A stretch of DNA of 64,000 nucleotides from Rhizobiaceae bacterium (lineage in GTDB: Bacteria > Pseudomonadota > Alphaproteobacteria > Rhizobiales > Rhizobiaceae): the NCBI GenBank assembly GCA_016742175.1, contig JACVCH010000018.1:1-64000 (forward strand). Reading direction: 5' to 3'. The position numbers were made by a program, and so were the translations under genes. The notes under the pieces are model-generated. The model was not told where the DNA came from. It did not search any database and saw only the letters and a list, made by a program, of their open reading frames with translations. Numbering within the stretch: the stretch's first letter is position 1; every line of letters begins with the position of its first letter. Shown one piece after another: positions 34,696 to 43,079 of the stretch.

Positions 34696-36219
34696 CTAGC
34701 GTCGCCCGGCCACCGCTCGCTGGCGGGTGGGGAGTGCGGGGAGCGCTTCCATGACGCGCGCCGGTGGCAGGATGGCGATGGCTTCCGTGCCTTCGCGCAG
34801 CTTCGAGCGAAGCTGGAACTCGCCGCCGTGAAGTTCGAGCAGGCCCTGGACGATGGGCAGGCCGAGCCCGGTTCCCTGCTCGGCGCTCTTGATGGCGATC
34901 GAGCCCTGGCCGAAGGCGGAGAGAACGACGGGAATTTCCTCGGCCGGAATACCGGGTCCGTTGTCCTTGACCGAGACATACTGCCCGCCGCCGGCCGTCC
35001 AGCCGACGCGCACGCGCACTTCCGAACCGTTCGGCGCGAACTTCACGGCATTGGAGATGAGGTTGAGCGTGATCTGGCGCAGCGAACGTTCATCCGCGAG
35101 AAGGCGCGGCAGGGTCGGTTCGAACTGCTGGACGAGGCGGATCGACTTCTTGTGCGCCTTCAACTCCATCAGATGGCAGCATTCCTCGACGACGCCGGTC
35201 AGCGACAGCGGCTCCTCGTTGAGCTGGTAGCGGCCTGCCTCGATGCGCGAGAGGTCGAGGATTTCGTTGATGAGATTGAGCAGGTGCTGGCCGGACGCGT
35301 TGATGTCGCGCGAATAGTCGCGATAGGTCTCGTTGTGCATCGGCCCGAGAACCTCGTTGCCCATGACTTCCGAAAAACCGAGGATCGCGTTCAGCGGCGT
35401 GCGCAATTCGTGGCTCATCGTGGCGAGGAAGCGCGACTTGGCTAGGTTCGCTTCCTCGGCGCGGCGGCGGGCCTCGTCCGACATGGACTTCGCCGTCTCC
35501 AGCTCGCCGATCAGCCCGTCCTTCTCAGCCTGGTAGGAAAGGAGCATGACGGCCGAACGGTTCATGTGGCGGGCGACGAAGGTGAAGAAGCCGAGCGAGA
35601 CGGCGAGCAGCGCCACCATGATCGCCTCGACCGGCATCGCCATGTTGACGGTCAGGTAGGCAAAGACCGCGACCGGCAGGGCGAAGGTGAGGAAGAGGGC
35701 GCCGCGCAGCGTATGCGAGATCAGCGCGGTCGAGGCGATGGCCAGCAGCAGAACGACCGTCTTCAGGACGGTGAACTGGTCGAGCTGACATTCGACGCAT
35801 TCGATGGTCGCCAGATACGCCCAGCCGAGCCCGGAAACGAAATGGCCGAGCAGGAAGGAGCGCTTGACGCCGACGGCGTCGAGTTCGTTGATGTCGGCCC
35901 GGTCGACGCGGCGGGCGATCAGCGCGAGGCCGAGATAGCAGGCGACGGTGATGATCGCCCAGATGACGATCTGCGGCCCGGTGCCGGCGAAGACGCCGCC
36001 CGCCATGACGACCACCACCATCAGCGGGATCGCCGCCGCCGTGTTGATCATCGCGCGGGCGTGGAGCTTCAGGAGGTCGCGTTCGAAGACCGGATTGCCC
36101 TCGCGCTGCGACAGGCGCTCGCGCGTGCGCCGGACGGCCTTGGCGACATCGGTGTTGCGATGCGCCTTTCTGCGGTCCACGATATTCTTGTCGGCAAGTT
36201 GCGTGCCTGTAAACGCCAT
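34696..36219 (-). CDS. Membrane sensor histidine kinase, PleC/DivJ/PdhS-like
   Basis: 507 residues. Residues 55-215 contain six hydrophobic spans without a large periplasmic domain; a coiled linker (230-262) leads to the HisKA box FLATMSHELRTPLNAILGFSEVM with phospho-acceptor His270. The HATPase_c domain has the N box NLISNAVKFAPNG, DNGPGIP and GTGLGLPIVQGLLELHGG. The H-box region SEVMGNEVLGPMHNETYRDYSRDINASGQHLLNLINEILDLSRIEAG is that of the PleC/DivJ/PdhS kinases that act on DivK in alphaproteobacterial cell-cycle control. That role is inferred from similarity. No response regulator is adjacent. Confidence 0.87.
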   Translation of the reverse strand: MAFTGTQLADKNIVDRRKAHRNTDVAKAVRRTRERLSQREGNPVFERDLLKLHARAMINTAAAIPLMVVVVMAGGVFAGTGPQIVIWAIITVACYLGLALIARRVDRADINELDAVGVKRSFLLGHFVSGLGWAYLATIECVECQLDQFTVLKTVVLLLAIASTALISHTLRGALFLTFALPVAVFAYLTVNMAMPVEAIMVALLAVSLGFFTFVARHMNRSAVMLLSYQAEKDGLIGELETAKSMSDEARRRAEEANLAKSRFLATMSHELRTPLNAILGFSEVMGNEVLGPMHNETYRDYSRDINASGQHLLNLINEILDLSRIEAGRYQLNEEPLSLTGVVEECCHLMELKAHKKSIRLVQQFEPTLPRLLADERSLRQITLNLISNAVKFAPNGSEVRVRVGWTAGGGQYVSVKDNGPGIPAEEIPVVLSAFGQGSIAIKSAEQGTGLGLPIVQGLLELHGGEFQLRSKLREGTEAIAILPPARVMEALPALPTRQRAVAGRR

Positions 36220-36350
36220 ACGAAATATCAGTCAATGCGCGCCAATGATCGCCGCGAAGTCTAAGCACAGAAGATTAAGAGACCCTTCGCTTGCCAGTCC
36301 TTCCCTTTCGCAGACCAAGGCAGGCCCGCAGACGGCGGGGCAGGGGCGCG

Positions 36351-36911
36351 ATGCGTCCGCTCGGCCTGCGCGACCTGGCGCTGACGGCGGGCATGTTCCT
36401 GATCCTCGGCGCGCTCGCCTGGAACTTCGAGCAGCGCGCGGCGCACGAGATCGTCTCGACGGTGCGCGTGATCGACGGCGACACGATCGATTCGCGCGAC
36501 GGGCGCATCCGGCTCGTCGGCATCGACGCGCCGGAACTCGACCAGACCTGCGACAATGGCGTTGCGATCTATGATTGCGGCCGCGAGGCGCGCGAGCGGC
36601 TGCGGCAGCTTGTCGGAGGGCAAGAAATCACCTGCGCGACGCGACGCAAGGACCGCTACGGCAGGTTCCTCGCAACCTGCCACGCCGGCGACGTGAACCT
36701 TGCCGCGCGGATGGTCGAGACGGGCTGGGCGGTCGCGTCCGGAGACTATGACATTGCCGAGATGCGCGCGCGAACCGCGCGGCGCGGCATCTGGGCTGGC
36801 GATTTCGAGCGGCCGCGCGAGTGGCGCTCGACGCGCGGCATGGCGAGCGAGGATGGCGGATTGTTCGATCCGGTCCTCGACCGCCTGCGGCTTTGGGTCG
36901 ATCGCTGGTGA
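36351..36911 (+). CDS. Thermonuclease-like (SNase) protein
   Basis: 186 residues. An N-terminal hydrophobic segment (about 8-24) serves as signal anchor, followed by one staphylococcal-nuclease domain: VIDGDTI (Asp42, Asp44), IRLVGIDAPE (Arg54, Asp59, Glu62) and KDRYGRFLATC with the second catalytic Arg. The catalytic set is complete apart from the common T-to-A change beside Asp59. It probably acts on nucleic acids outside the cytoplasm. The ATG at 36351 has AGGGG upstream; a TTG further upstream is less likely. Confidence 0.83.
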   Translation: MRPLGLRDLALTAGMFLILGALAWNFEQRAAHEIVSTVRVIDGDTIDSRDGRIRLVGIDAPELDQTCDNGVAIYDCGREARERLRQLVGGQEITCATRRKDRYGRFLATCHAGDVNLAARMVETGWAVASGDYDIAEMRARTARRGIWAGDFERPREWRSTRGMASEDGGLFDPVLDRLRLWVDRW

Positions 36912-36974
36912 AACGCGTCTGGCGGGTGAGGCGATTTCCGGTCTAGAGATGGAATGAACCAGGGAGAGACACGA

Positions 36975-37586
36975 ATGAAGCTTTACGACGGTGGCCGCGC
37001 GCCGAACCCGCGCCGGGTGCGGATTTTTCTCGCCGAAAAGGGCATCGAGGTCCCGCTCGAGCCGGTGGACATGGGCGCGATGGGGCACAAGTCCGAGGCG
37101 GTGACGCGCCGCAACCCGCTGCAGCGCCTGCCGGTGCTCGAGCTCGACGACGGCACGATCCTCGCCGAATCGGTCGCGATCTGCCGCTATTTCGAGGAGC
37201 TTCAGCCCGAGCCGCCGCTGTTCGGCACCGGCGCGCTGGGGCGTGCGCAGGTCGAGATGTGGCAGCGGCGCATGGAACTGCACTTCCTCTCCGCCGTCGC
37301 GCAGGCCTTCCGGCACATCCATCCGGCGATGAAGGAATGGGAAGTGCCGCAGATTCCCGAATGGGGCGAGGCGAACAAGCCGAAGGCGATCGACTATCTG
37401 CACATGCTCGACCGCCATCTAGCCGACAGCCGCTTCATCGCCGGCGACGACTACACGATCGCCGACATCACCGGCCTCGTCGGTGTCGAGTTCATGAAGC
37501 CGGCGCGGCTGGAAGTGCCTGCCAAGCTCGAGAACGTGAAGCGCTGGTTCGCGGAGGTCTCTGCGCGGCCGAGCGCCAAGGCCTGA
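36975..37586 (+). CDS. Glutathione S-transferase
   Basis: 203 residues. The thioredoxin-like N-terminal domain begins MKLYDGGRAPNPRRVRIFLAEKGIEV; NPLQRLPVLELDDGTILAESVAICRYFEE binds glutathione, and the C-terminal helical domain contains GDDYTIADITGLVGVEF. The start at 36975 has AGGGAG at 8-base spacing; a nearer upstream ATG at 36954 lacks one. The substrate is unknown. The stop overlaps the apparent beginning of the next gene. Confidence 0.88.
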   Translation: MKLYDGGRAPNPRRVRIFLAEKGIEVPLEPVDMGAMGHKSEAVTRRNPLQRLPVLELDDGTILAESVAICRYFEELQPEPPLFGTGALGRAQVEMWQRRMELHFLSAVAQAFRHIHPAMKEWEVPQIPEWGEANKPKAIDYLHMLDRHLADSRFIAGDDYTIADITGLVGVEFMKPARLEVPAKLENVKRWFAEVSARPSAKA

Positions 37587-38212
37587 TCCTGGGCGAAGCG
37601 GAGGAACTCGCCCGGCGCATCGGGCTCTGCCGGATCTGCCGGGACGCGCCTTTCAAGTTCCCGCTGCCGCACGAGCCGCGCCCGGTCGTGGTCGCATCCT
37701 CGACCGCCCGCGTGCTGATCGCCGGACAGGCGCCGGGCACGCGCGTTCACGCGACGGGTCTGCCCTTCAACGACCGTTCGGGCGACCGGCTTCGCGACTG
37801 GATGGGCGTCACGCGCGCGGAATTCTACGACCCGGCACGCTTCGCCATCGTTCCGATGGGATTCTGCTTTCCCGGCCAGGACGCCAAGGGCGGCGACCTG
37901 CCGCCGCGCCGCGAATGCGCGCCGGCCTGGCGCGCGCCGCTTTTGGCGACCATGCCGCAGATCGACCTCGTACTGGCGATCGGGCTTCATGCCCAGCGCT
38001 GGCATCTCGGGCCTGCGTTCGGCCGCTCGCTGACGAACAATGTCGAGAACTGGCGGGCGATCTTCCTGCGCAACACGGCCCCGCGCATCATGCCGCTGCC
38101 GCATCCCTCCTGGCGCAACACGGGCTGGCTGAAACGGCACCCGTTCTTCGAAAGCGAATTGCTTCCGGTGCTGCGCCGCGAAATCCGATTGTCGATGGAG
38201 CCCGGCAATTAG
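37583..38212 (+). CDS. Uracil-DNA glycosylase family protein with non-canonical start
   Basis: About 209 residues. The N-terminal CRICRDAPF holds one cysteine pair of the group, followed by VLIAGQAPGTRVHATGLPFNDRSGDRLRDWMGV (glycosylase motif A region), MGFCFPG, and the C-terminal PLPHPSWRNTGWLKRHPFFE (HPS active-site motif). Coding similarity begins immediately after the GST stop, but no ATG, GTG or TTG is available there; the best candidate is the CTG at 37583 that overlaps the GST stop as CTGA. A later GTG near 37688 would remove the cysteines. It may take part in base-excision repair. The domain is intact, so I do not call it a pseudogene. Confidence 0.78.
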   Translation: MILGEAEELARRIGLCRICRDAPFKFPLPHEPRPVVVASSTARVLIAGQAPGTRVHATGLPFNDRSGDRLRDWMGVTRAEFYDPARFAIVPMGFCFPGQDAKGGDLPPRRECAPAWRAPLLATMPQIDLVLAIGLHAQRWHLGPAFGRSLTNNVENWRAIFLRNTAPRIMPLPHPSWRNTGWLKRHPFFESELLPVLRREIRLSMEPGN

Positions 38213-38286
38213 GACGATTTTGCTTCGATGAGGGTCGATGCCCCTGCTTCATGCTTGGCTATCGCGGGAAACTTCGTCATTTTAGC

Positions 38287-38300
38287 ATGAGATTTCTCAT
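38287..38300. promoter_or_regulatory. Dyad upstream of lrp-like gene
   Basis: ATGAGA-TT-TCTCAT, six-base inverted arms with a 2-base spacer, ending 11 bases before the lrp start codon. Lrp/AsnC proteins usually control their own genes through AT-rich dyads in this position, so this is a plausible autoregulatory site that would also block ribosome binding or transcription start. Confidence 0.4.
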
Positions 38301-38311
38301 CGGAGCCTCAA

Positions 38312-38809
38312 ATGGACCGCCTCGACCGCAAGATCCTGCGCCTGCTGCAGGAAGATTCCACGCTCGCCGTGGCCGACGTCGCCAAGAAGGTGGGCCTGTC
38401 GACGACGCCGTGCTGGCGCCGCATCCAGAAGCTCGAGGAAGAAGGCGTCATCCGCAAGCGGGTGGCACTGCTCGATCCGGTGCGCATCAATGCGCGGGTG
38501 ACGGTGTTCGTCTCGATCCGAACGAACTCGCACAGCCACGAATGGCTGCGCCGGTTCTCCGAGGTCATCCAGGAGTTCCCCGAAGTCATCGAGTTCTACC
38601 GGATGAGCGGCGACATCGACTATCTGCTGCGCGTCGTCGTGCCCGACATCGCCGCCTACGACGCCTTCTACAAGCGCCTGATCGCCAAGATCGAGATCCG
38701 CGACGTGTCCTCGTCCTTCGCCATGGAGCAGATCAAGTACACGACCGAACTGCCGCTCGACTACATGGTGCTCGACAAGGAGAGCGGTTCGTCCAGCAAT
38801 GCCGCTTGA
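38312..38809 (+). CDS. Lrp/AsnC-family transcriptional regulator
   Basis: 165 residues: an N-terminal helix-turn-helix (MDRLDRKILRLLQEDSTLAVADVAKKVGLSTTPCWRRIQKLEEEGVI) and a C-terminal RAM ligand-binding domain (about 75-150, with the GDIDYLLRVVV strand). It probably responds to an amino acid. The next gene, facing it tail-to-tail with no gap, is a beta-hydroxyacid dehydrogenase, so a role in branched-chain amino acid catabolism is possible but unproven. GGAG lies upstream of the ATG. Confidence 0.9.
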   Translation: MDRLDRKILRLLQEDSTLAVADVAKKVGLSTTPCWRRIQKLEEEGVIRKRVALLDPVRINARVTVFVSIRTNSHSHEWLRRFSEVIQEFPEVIEFYRMSGDIDYLLRVVVPDIAAYDAFYKRLIAKIEIRDVSSSFAMEQIKYTTELPLDYMVLDKESGSSSNAA

Positions 38810-39676
38810 TCAGGAAAGACGCGAGATCAGGGACGACGTGTCCCAGCGCTTGCCGCCCTTGCCCTGCACGTCCTTGTAGAATTGGTCGATCAGCGCGGTG
38901 ACGGGAAGCTGTGCGCCGTTGCGGTCGGCTTCCTCGAGGCAGATGCCGAGATCCTTGCGCATCCAGTCGACTGCGAAGCCGAAATCGAACTTGCCGTCGC
39001 GCATCGTCTTCCAGCGGTTTTCCATCTGCCACGAGCCTGCGGCGCCCTTGGAGATCACCTCGACGACCTTCTCGATGTCGAGCCCGGCGCGCTGGCCGAA
39101 GGCGATGCCTTCCGACAGGCCCTGAACGAGGCCGGCGATGCAGATCTGGTTGATCATCTTCGTCAACTGGCCCGCGCCGACCGGCCCCATCAGCCCGACC
39201 ATGCGCGCATAGGCGTCGATGACGGGCTTTGCCTTGTCGAAGACCGCCTGGTCGCCGCCGCACATGACGGTGAGGACGCCGTTCTCGGCGCCCGCCTGGC
39301 CGCCCGAGACGGGGGCGTCGATGAAGCCGATGCCCTTTTCGCCGGCGAGGGCCGCGAGTTCGCGGGCGACTTCGGCCGAAGCGGTCGTGTTGTCGATGAA
39401 GATCGCGCCAGAAGCCACTGACGCGAAGGCGCCATTCTCGCCGAGCGTGACGGAGCGCAGATCGTCGTCATTGCCGACGCAGGAGAAGACGAAATCGGCG
39501 CCCTTGGCGGCGTCGGCCGGCGTCTTTGCCGATTTGCCCGAAAACTCGGCGGCCCATTTCTCGGCCTTGGCGGAGGTGCGGTTGTAGACGGTGACGTCGT
39601 GGCCGCCCTTGGTCTTGAGATATCCCGCCATCGGGTATCCCATCACGCCCAAACCCAGAAATGCGACCTTCGCCAT
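38810..39676 (-). CDS. Beta-hydroxyacid dehydrogenase (3-hydroxyisobutyrate dehydrogenase-like)
   Basis: 288 residues. GLGVMGYPMAGYL (8-20) for NAD(P), substrate motif DAPVSGGQAGAENG (120-133) and catalytic Lys173 in GAGQLTKMINQ are complete, unlike the gene at 29011. It oxidises a 3-hydroxy acid or reduces the semialdehyde; 3-hydroxyisobutyrate or tartronate semialdehyde (GlxR/GarR) are both possible. It is a single gene, with an AGGAGG ribosome binding site in the 23 bases between it and the mobB gene. It abuts the stop of lrp exactly. Confidence 0.87.
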   Translation of the reverse strand: MAKVAFLGLGVMGYPMAGYLKTKGGHDVTVYNRTSAKAEKWAAEFSGKSAKTPADAAKGADFVFSCVGNDDDLRSVTLGENGAFASVASGAIFIDNTTASAEVARELAALAGEKGIGFIDAPVSGGQAGAENGVLTVMCGGDQAVFDKAKPVIDAYARMVGLMGPVGAGQLTKMINQICIAGLVQGLSEGIAFGQRAGLDIEKVVEVISKGAAGSWQMENRWKTMRDGKFDFGFAVDWMRKDLGICLEEADRNGAQLPVTALIDQFYKDVQGKGGKRWDTSSLISRLS

Positions 39677-39699
39677 CGTCCTCTCCTCCTCTTCGTGCT

Positions 39700-40203
39700 T
39701 CAGAGCCCCAGCCGGGACGTAATGAAATCTGCCATTGCCGCTATGTCATCGATCGCGAAGACGGGCAAGGTTTCGCCCGGCAATGCGTGGTCGCTGGCGA
39801 CCGCGACGATGTTGGGGTCGTCGACGGAAAGCGGGCGCGTGTCCTTCGCCGCGCGCCGGCGCGTCTCGATCTTCAGGTGACCCTCGCGCTTGTAGCCCTC
39901 GACGATGACGAGGTCGCAAGGCGAAAGGCGAGCCAGGACGTCGTCGAGCGAAGGTTCACGCTCGTCGCGCAATTCGTGCATCAGGGCCCAGCGATTTCCC
40001 GAGACGATCGCGACCTCTCCGGCGCCGGCCTCCCGGTGGCGGTGCGAATCCGTGCCGGGCTGGTCGATGTCGAAGGCGTGGTGCGCGTGCTTGACGGTCG
40101 AGACCTTCAGCCCGCGCGCGACGAACTCGGTCACGAGCCGCTCGGTGAGCGTCGTCTTGCCGGAATTCTTCCAGCCGGTGATGCCAATGACGCGCTGGTT
40201 CAT
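39700..40203 (-). CDS. mobB: Molybdopterin-guanine dinucleotide biosynthesis protein B
   Basis: 167 residues; a GTP-binding P-loop protein that assists MobA in forming the MGD cofactor. Walker A is GWKNSGKTTL (about 10-19), then VSTVKHAHHAFDIDQPGTDSHRHREAGA and LVIVEGYKREGHLKIE, the standard MobB pattern. It overlaps mobA by ATGA (40200-40203). Its presence implies the organism makes MGD for DMSO-reductase-family enzymes such as formate dehydrogenase or nitrate reductase, none of which lies in this window. Confidence 0.93.
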   Translation of the reverse strand: MNQRVIGITGWKNSGKTTLTERLVTEFVARGLKVSTVKHAHHAFDIDQPGTDSHRHREAGAGEVAIVSGNRWALMHELRDEREPSLDDVLARLSPCDLVIVEGYKREGHLKIETRRRAAKDTRPLSVDDPNIVAVASDHALPGETLPVFAIDDIAAMADFITSRLGL

Positions 40204-40784
40204 GGTTCGATCAGGCGCTCCGCTTCGGCGAGGTCGTCGGGTGTGTTGACATTAAAAAATGGATCGAAGGGTTCGCTCGCAAAGTCGATGGCGTCGAAAC
40301 CGAACTCATCGAGAAATGCCATGACCTTGCGGGTTTCGGCTCGTGTGAGAAATGCGGTCAGCGGATCGAGCGCGGCGATCGGCCAGAGGGCGAAGACGGG
40401 GTGGACGCGCCCGCCGGATCGCGCGACCTGGATACGGGCGGAATCGCCAGCGCAAAGGCGCTGGACGAGGTCGGGTGGAAAGAAGGGCGTATCGACGGCG
40501 ACGCTGGCGAGCGACGCATGGCCGCGCGGTTGCGCCCATTGGAGACCGGCCTGGATCCCGGCGAGCGGGCCATCGAAAGTTGCGGTCGCGTCGGCAATGA
40601 CCGGCGCATTTACCGCATCCGGTCCCAGCATGTTCGAACTGACGACGACGTCGTCCACCTGGCTGGAAAGACGCGCGACGGCGCGGTCGAGCAGCGTTTG
40701 GCCGGCCAGAATCGTCATCGCCTTGTCGCTGCCGCCCATGCGCGTCGAGCGTCCGCCTGCGAGGACGAGGCCGCATATGCTCAT
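40200..40784 (-). CDS. mobA: Molybdenum cofactor guanylyltransferase
   Basis: 194 residues; transfers GMP to molybdopterin. The nucleotide-binding loop LAGGRSTRMGGSDKA (8-22) and the DxP-like region VAVDTPFFPPDLVQRL (about 95-110) are clear; the C-terminal FFNVNTPDDLAEAERL is standard. Short overlaps link it to mobB downstream and to the MFS exporter gene upstream, so all three probably share one leftward transcript. Confidence 0.93.
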   Translation of the reverse strand: MSICGLVLAGGRSTRMGGSDKAMTILAGQTLLDRAVARLSSQVDDVVVSSNMLGPDAVNAPVIADATATFDGPLAGIQAGLQWAQPRGHASLASVAVDTPFFPPDLVQRLCAGDSARIQVARSGGRVHPVFALWPIAALDPLTAFLTRAETRKVMAFLDEFGFDAIDFASEPFDPFFNVNTPDDLAEAERLIEP

Positions 40785-41995
40785 CGCGCCAACTCGCCCT
40801 TGCGCGCGGCGACGTTCAGCACGTAGAGCGCGGCGAGGATGCCGGAGCAGGACGAGGCCAGCATGACCCAGAGAAGCGGCGCCGGGCCGGTTTCCGGGCC
40901 GAGCAGCGCGCCGGCGAGGATCGAAAGCCCCGCGCCGCCGCCGATCTGCAGCGAGCCGCCGAGCCCCGAGGCCGAGCCCGCGATGTGCGGGCGCACCGAA
41001 ACGATGCCGGCCATGGCGTTGGGCAGCGTCATGCCGTTGCCGAGGCCGACGAACATGACCGGTACGAAGAGCGAGGCCGGCGAGACGTAGCCGGCGAAAT
41101 AGAGGAGAAGCGGCACGGACATGCCGCTCGCCGCGACGATGTTGCCGGTCATCAGCATGCGGTTGATGCCGAGGCGGCTCGACAGGCGGCCGGAGAGGAA
41201 ATTGCCGACCAGGTAGCCGACCGAGACGAAGCCGAAATAGAACCCGTATTGCGAAGGCGACAGGCCGAAGATTTCGCTCGCGACATAGGGCCCGCCGCCG
41301 AGGAAGGCGAAGAAGGTGCCGGATGTGAACGCCGCCGTCAGCGTGTAGCCCCAGAACCGCTCCGACCGGATCAGCTCGGGATAGGAACGCACCTGCTCGA
41401 ACAGCGACGACGAGGGCCGAAGATTGGTTTCGCCGAGATCGACCCAGATGATGGCGAAGGAGACGAGGCCGAAGGCGAAGGTGAGCAGGAAGGTCGACTG
41501 CCAGCCATAGAGCTCGTCGAGAAAGCCGCCGATGATCGGGCCGATCATCGGAACGAGCGTCATGCCCATCGTGACGTAGCCGATCTTGCTCGCCGCCTGG
41601 TCCGGCCCGACCGTGTCGCGCACGATCGCCCGCGACAGAACCATGCCGGCGGCCGAGAACGCCTGGAGGATGCGGCAGGCGAGCAGGATTTCGATCGTGG
41701 GTGCGAACATCGCCGCGAGCGTGCCGACGAGGAAGACTGAAAAGCAGATGAGCAGGACCGGCCGGCGCCCGAACCTGTCCGACGCCGGGCCGATGAAGAG
41801 CTGAAGGATTGCGGTGGCGACGAGATAGAGCGCGACCGCAAGCTGCACGACCGCGTAGTCGGCATCGAAATGCCGCGCCATTGCGGGCAGGGACGGCAGG
41901 AAGACGTTCATCGCCAGCGTGCTCGACGCCGTCGCCATGACGAGCGTGAAGATATGTGGCGGCGTTGCCGATCGATGGGCGAGGGGAAGCGTCAT
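40781..41995 (-). CDS. Bcr/CflA-type MFS drug resistance transporter
   Basis: 404 residues, twelve membrane spans, DHA1 proton-driven exporter. Motif A-like loop LFIGPASDRFGRRPVLLICFSVFLVG (about 64-90) and the motif-C region GMTLVPMIGPIIGGFLDELYGW identify the Bcr/CflA subgroup, exporters of bicyclomycin-like drugs, chloramphenicol or metabolites such as cysteine. It is followed by mobA with a 4-base overlap; the link to molybdenum cofactor genes looks like transcriptional convenience. Confidence 0.88.
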   Translation of the reverse strand: MTLPLAHRSATPPHIFTLVMATASSTLAMNVFLPSLPAMARHFDADYAVVQLAVALYLVATAILQLFIGPASDRFGRRPVLLICFSVFLVGTLAAMFAPTIEILLACRILQAFSAAGMVLSRAIVRDTVGPDQAASKIGYVTMGMTLVPMIGPIIGGFLDELYGWQSTFLLTFAFGLVSFAIIWVDLGETNLRPSSSLFEQVRSYPELIRSERFWGYTLTAAFTSGTFFAFLGGGPYVASEIFGLSPSQYGFYFGFVSVGYLVGNFLSGRLSSRLGINRMLMTGNIVAASGMSVPLLLYFAGYVSPASLFVPVMFVGLGNGMTLPNAMAGIVSVRPHIAGSASGLGGSLQIGGGAGLSILAGALLGPETGPAPLLWVMLASSCSGILAALYVLNVAARKGELAR

Positions 41996-42061
41996 CGGGT
42001 TGAAGTAAACGCGTTAATCATGCCGCCTGAATAGGCCTCCTCCGCGCCCGCTTCAAGCGCC

Positions 42062-43018
42062 TCAGGCGCCGTCGGGCGCCATCGCGGGCGTCGTTGTCTC
42101 GATCACCGGTTGCGTCTTGCCGGCATGTCGCTCGCGGTAGAGCGTATAGAGCCCCGATGCGACGACGATCGCCGCGCCGACCAGCATGGCGGTGTCGGGA
42201 ACTTCGCCGAAGACGAGCAGGCCGATGAGCAGGGCCCAGATCAGCGCCGTGTAGCGGAACGGGGCGACGAAGGAGATGTCGCCGACCCGCATGGCCATGA
42301 TGATGAACTGGTAGCCGACGATCAGCAGCAGGGCGGCTGCGAACAGGAGCGACGTCGAGGTTACGGTCATGTCCGTCCAGCCGCCATAGGGCACGACGAG
42401 GACACCGCCGGCGATGGTGACGAAGAGCGCGGTCGCAAAGGAGACGGCAAGCGTCGGGATGCCTTCGGGAATCCGCCGGGTGATGAGGTCGCGAACCGCG
42501 CAGAAGGCGACGCAGAGGAGCGCCAGAAGCGCATAGGAATTGAAGCCCTCGAAACCGGGCCGCACGATGATCAGGACACCCGCGAAGCCGACGAGAATGG
42601 CGGTCCAGCGCCGCCAGCCGACCGGCTCGTTCATGAACAGCGCCGCGCCCATGGTGACGGCGAGCGGCAGCGCCTGCAGGATGGCAGAGACGTTCGCGAG
42701 CGGCATCTGCGCCAGCGCCGCGAGGAAGCACAAGGTGCTGCCGACCTCGCCGATGGCGCGGATGGCGACGAGCGGCTGGCGAATGAGCCCGAGCGCGCGA
42801 AGGACGCCGCTGTGCCAGGCGAGGAGACCGATCAGGATCGTCGCGAAGGTGCCGCGGACGACCATCACCTGCGCAGCATTCATCTCGCCGATGACCGATT
42901 TGGTCAGCGCGTCGTTGATCGTGAAACCGGCCATCGAAATGGCCATGAAGAGGGCGGCGCGAAGATTGGGCGAGAGATTCACGGGGGACTGGCTCGTCGG
43001 TTGGCTCAACGATGCCAT
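42062..43018 (-). CDS. DMT/EamA-family permease
   Basis: 318 residues with ten membrane spans as two EamA repeats (about 27-160 and 170-300). S-adenosylmethionine-, riboflavin- or amino-acid-type exporters belong here; the substrate is undetermined. The ATG at 43018 (MASLSQ) is favoured; an ATG eight codons upstream gives a longer basic N-terminus, and neither has a strong ribosome binding site. It follows moaA by 61 bases on the same strand. Confidence 0.85.
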   Translation of the reverse strand: MASLSQPTSQSPVNLSPNLRAALFMAISMAGFTINDALTKSVIGEMNAAQVMVVRGTFATILIGLLAWHSGVLRALGLIRQPLVAIRAIGEVGSTLCFLAALAQMPLANVSAILQALPLAVTMGAALFMNEPVGWRRWTAILVGFAGVLIIVRPGFEGFNSYALLALLCVAFCAVRDLITRRIPEGIPTLAVSFATALFVTIAGGVLVVPYGGWTDMTVTSTSLLFAAALLLIVGYQFIIMAMRVGDISFVAPFRYTALIWALLIGLLVFGEVPDTAMLVGAAIVVASGLYTLYRERHAGKTQPVIETTTPAMAPDGA

Positions 43019-43079
43019 AGGATGCCGCTTCGCCGCGCGCAACGGACCAGCGCGGCAAAACTCTACGCCACAGAAGGCA

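Noticed and set aside
37259-37582. Upstream extension of the glycosylase gene inside the GST gene
   Set aside because: That part of the frame encodes low-complexity Arg-rich sequence out of frame with a good GST; it only keeps the frame open.
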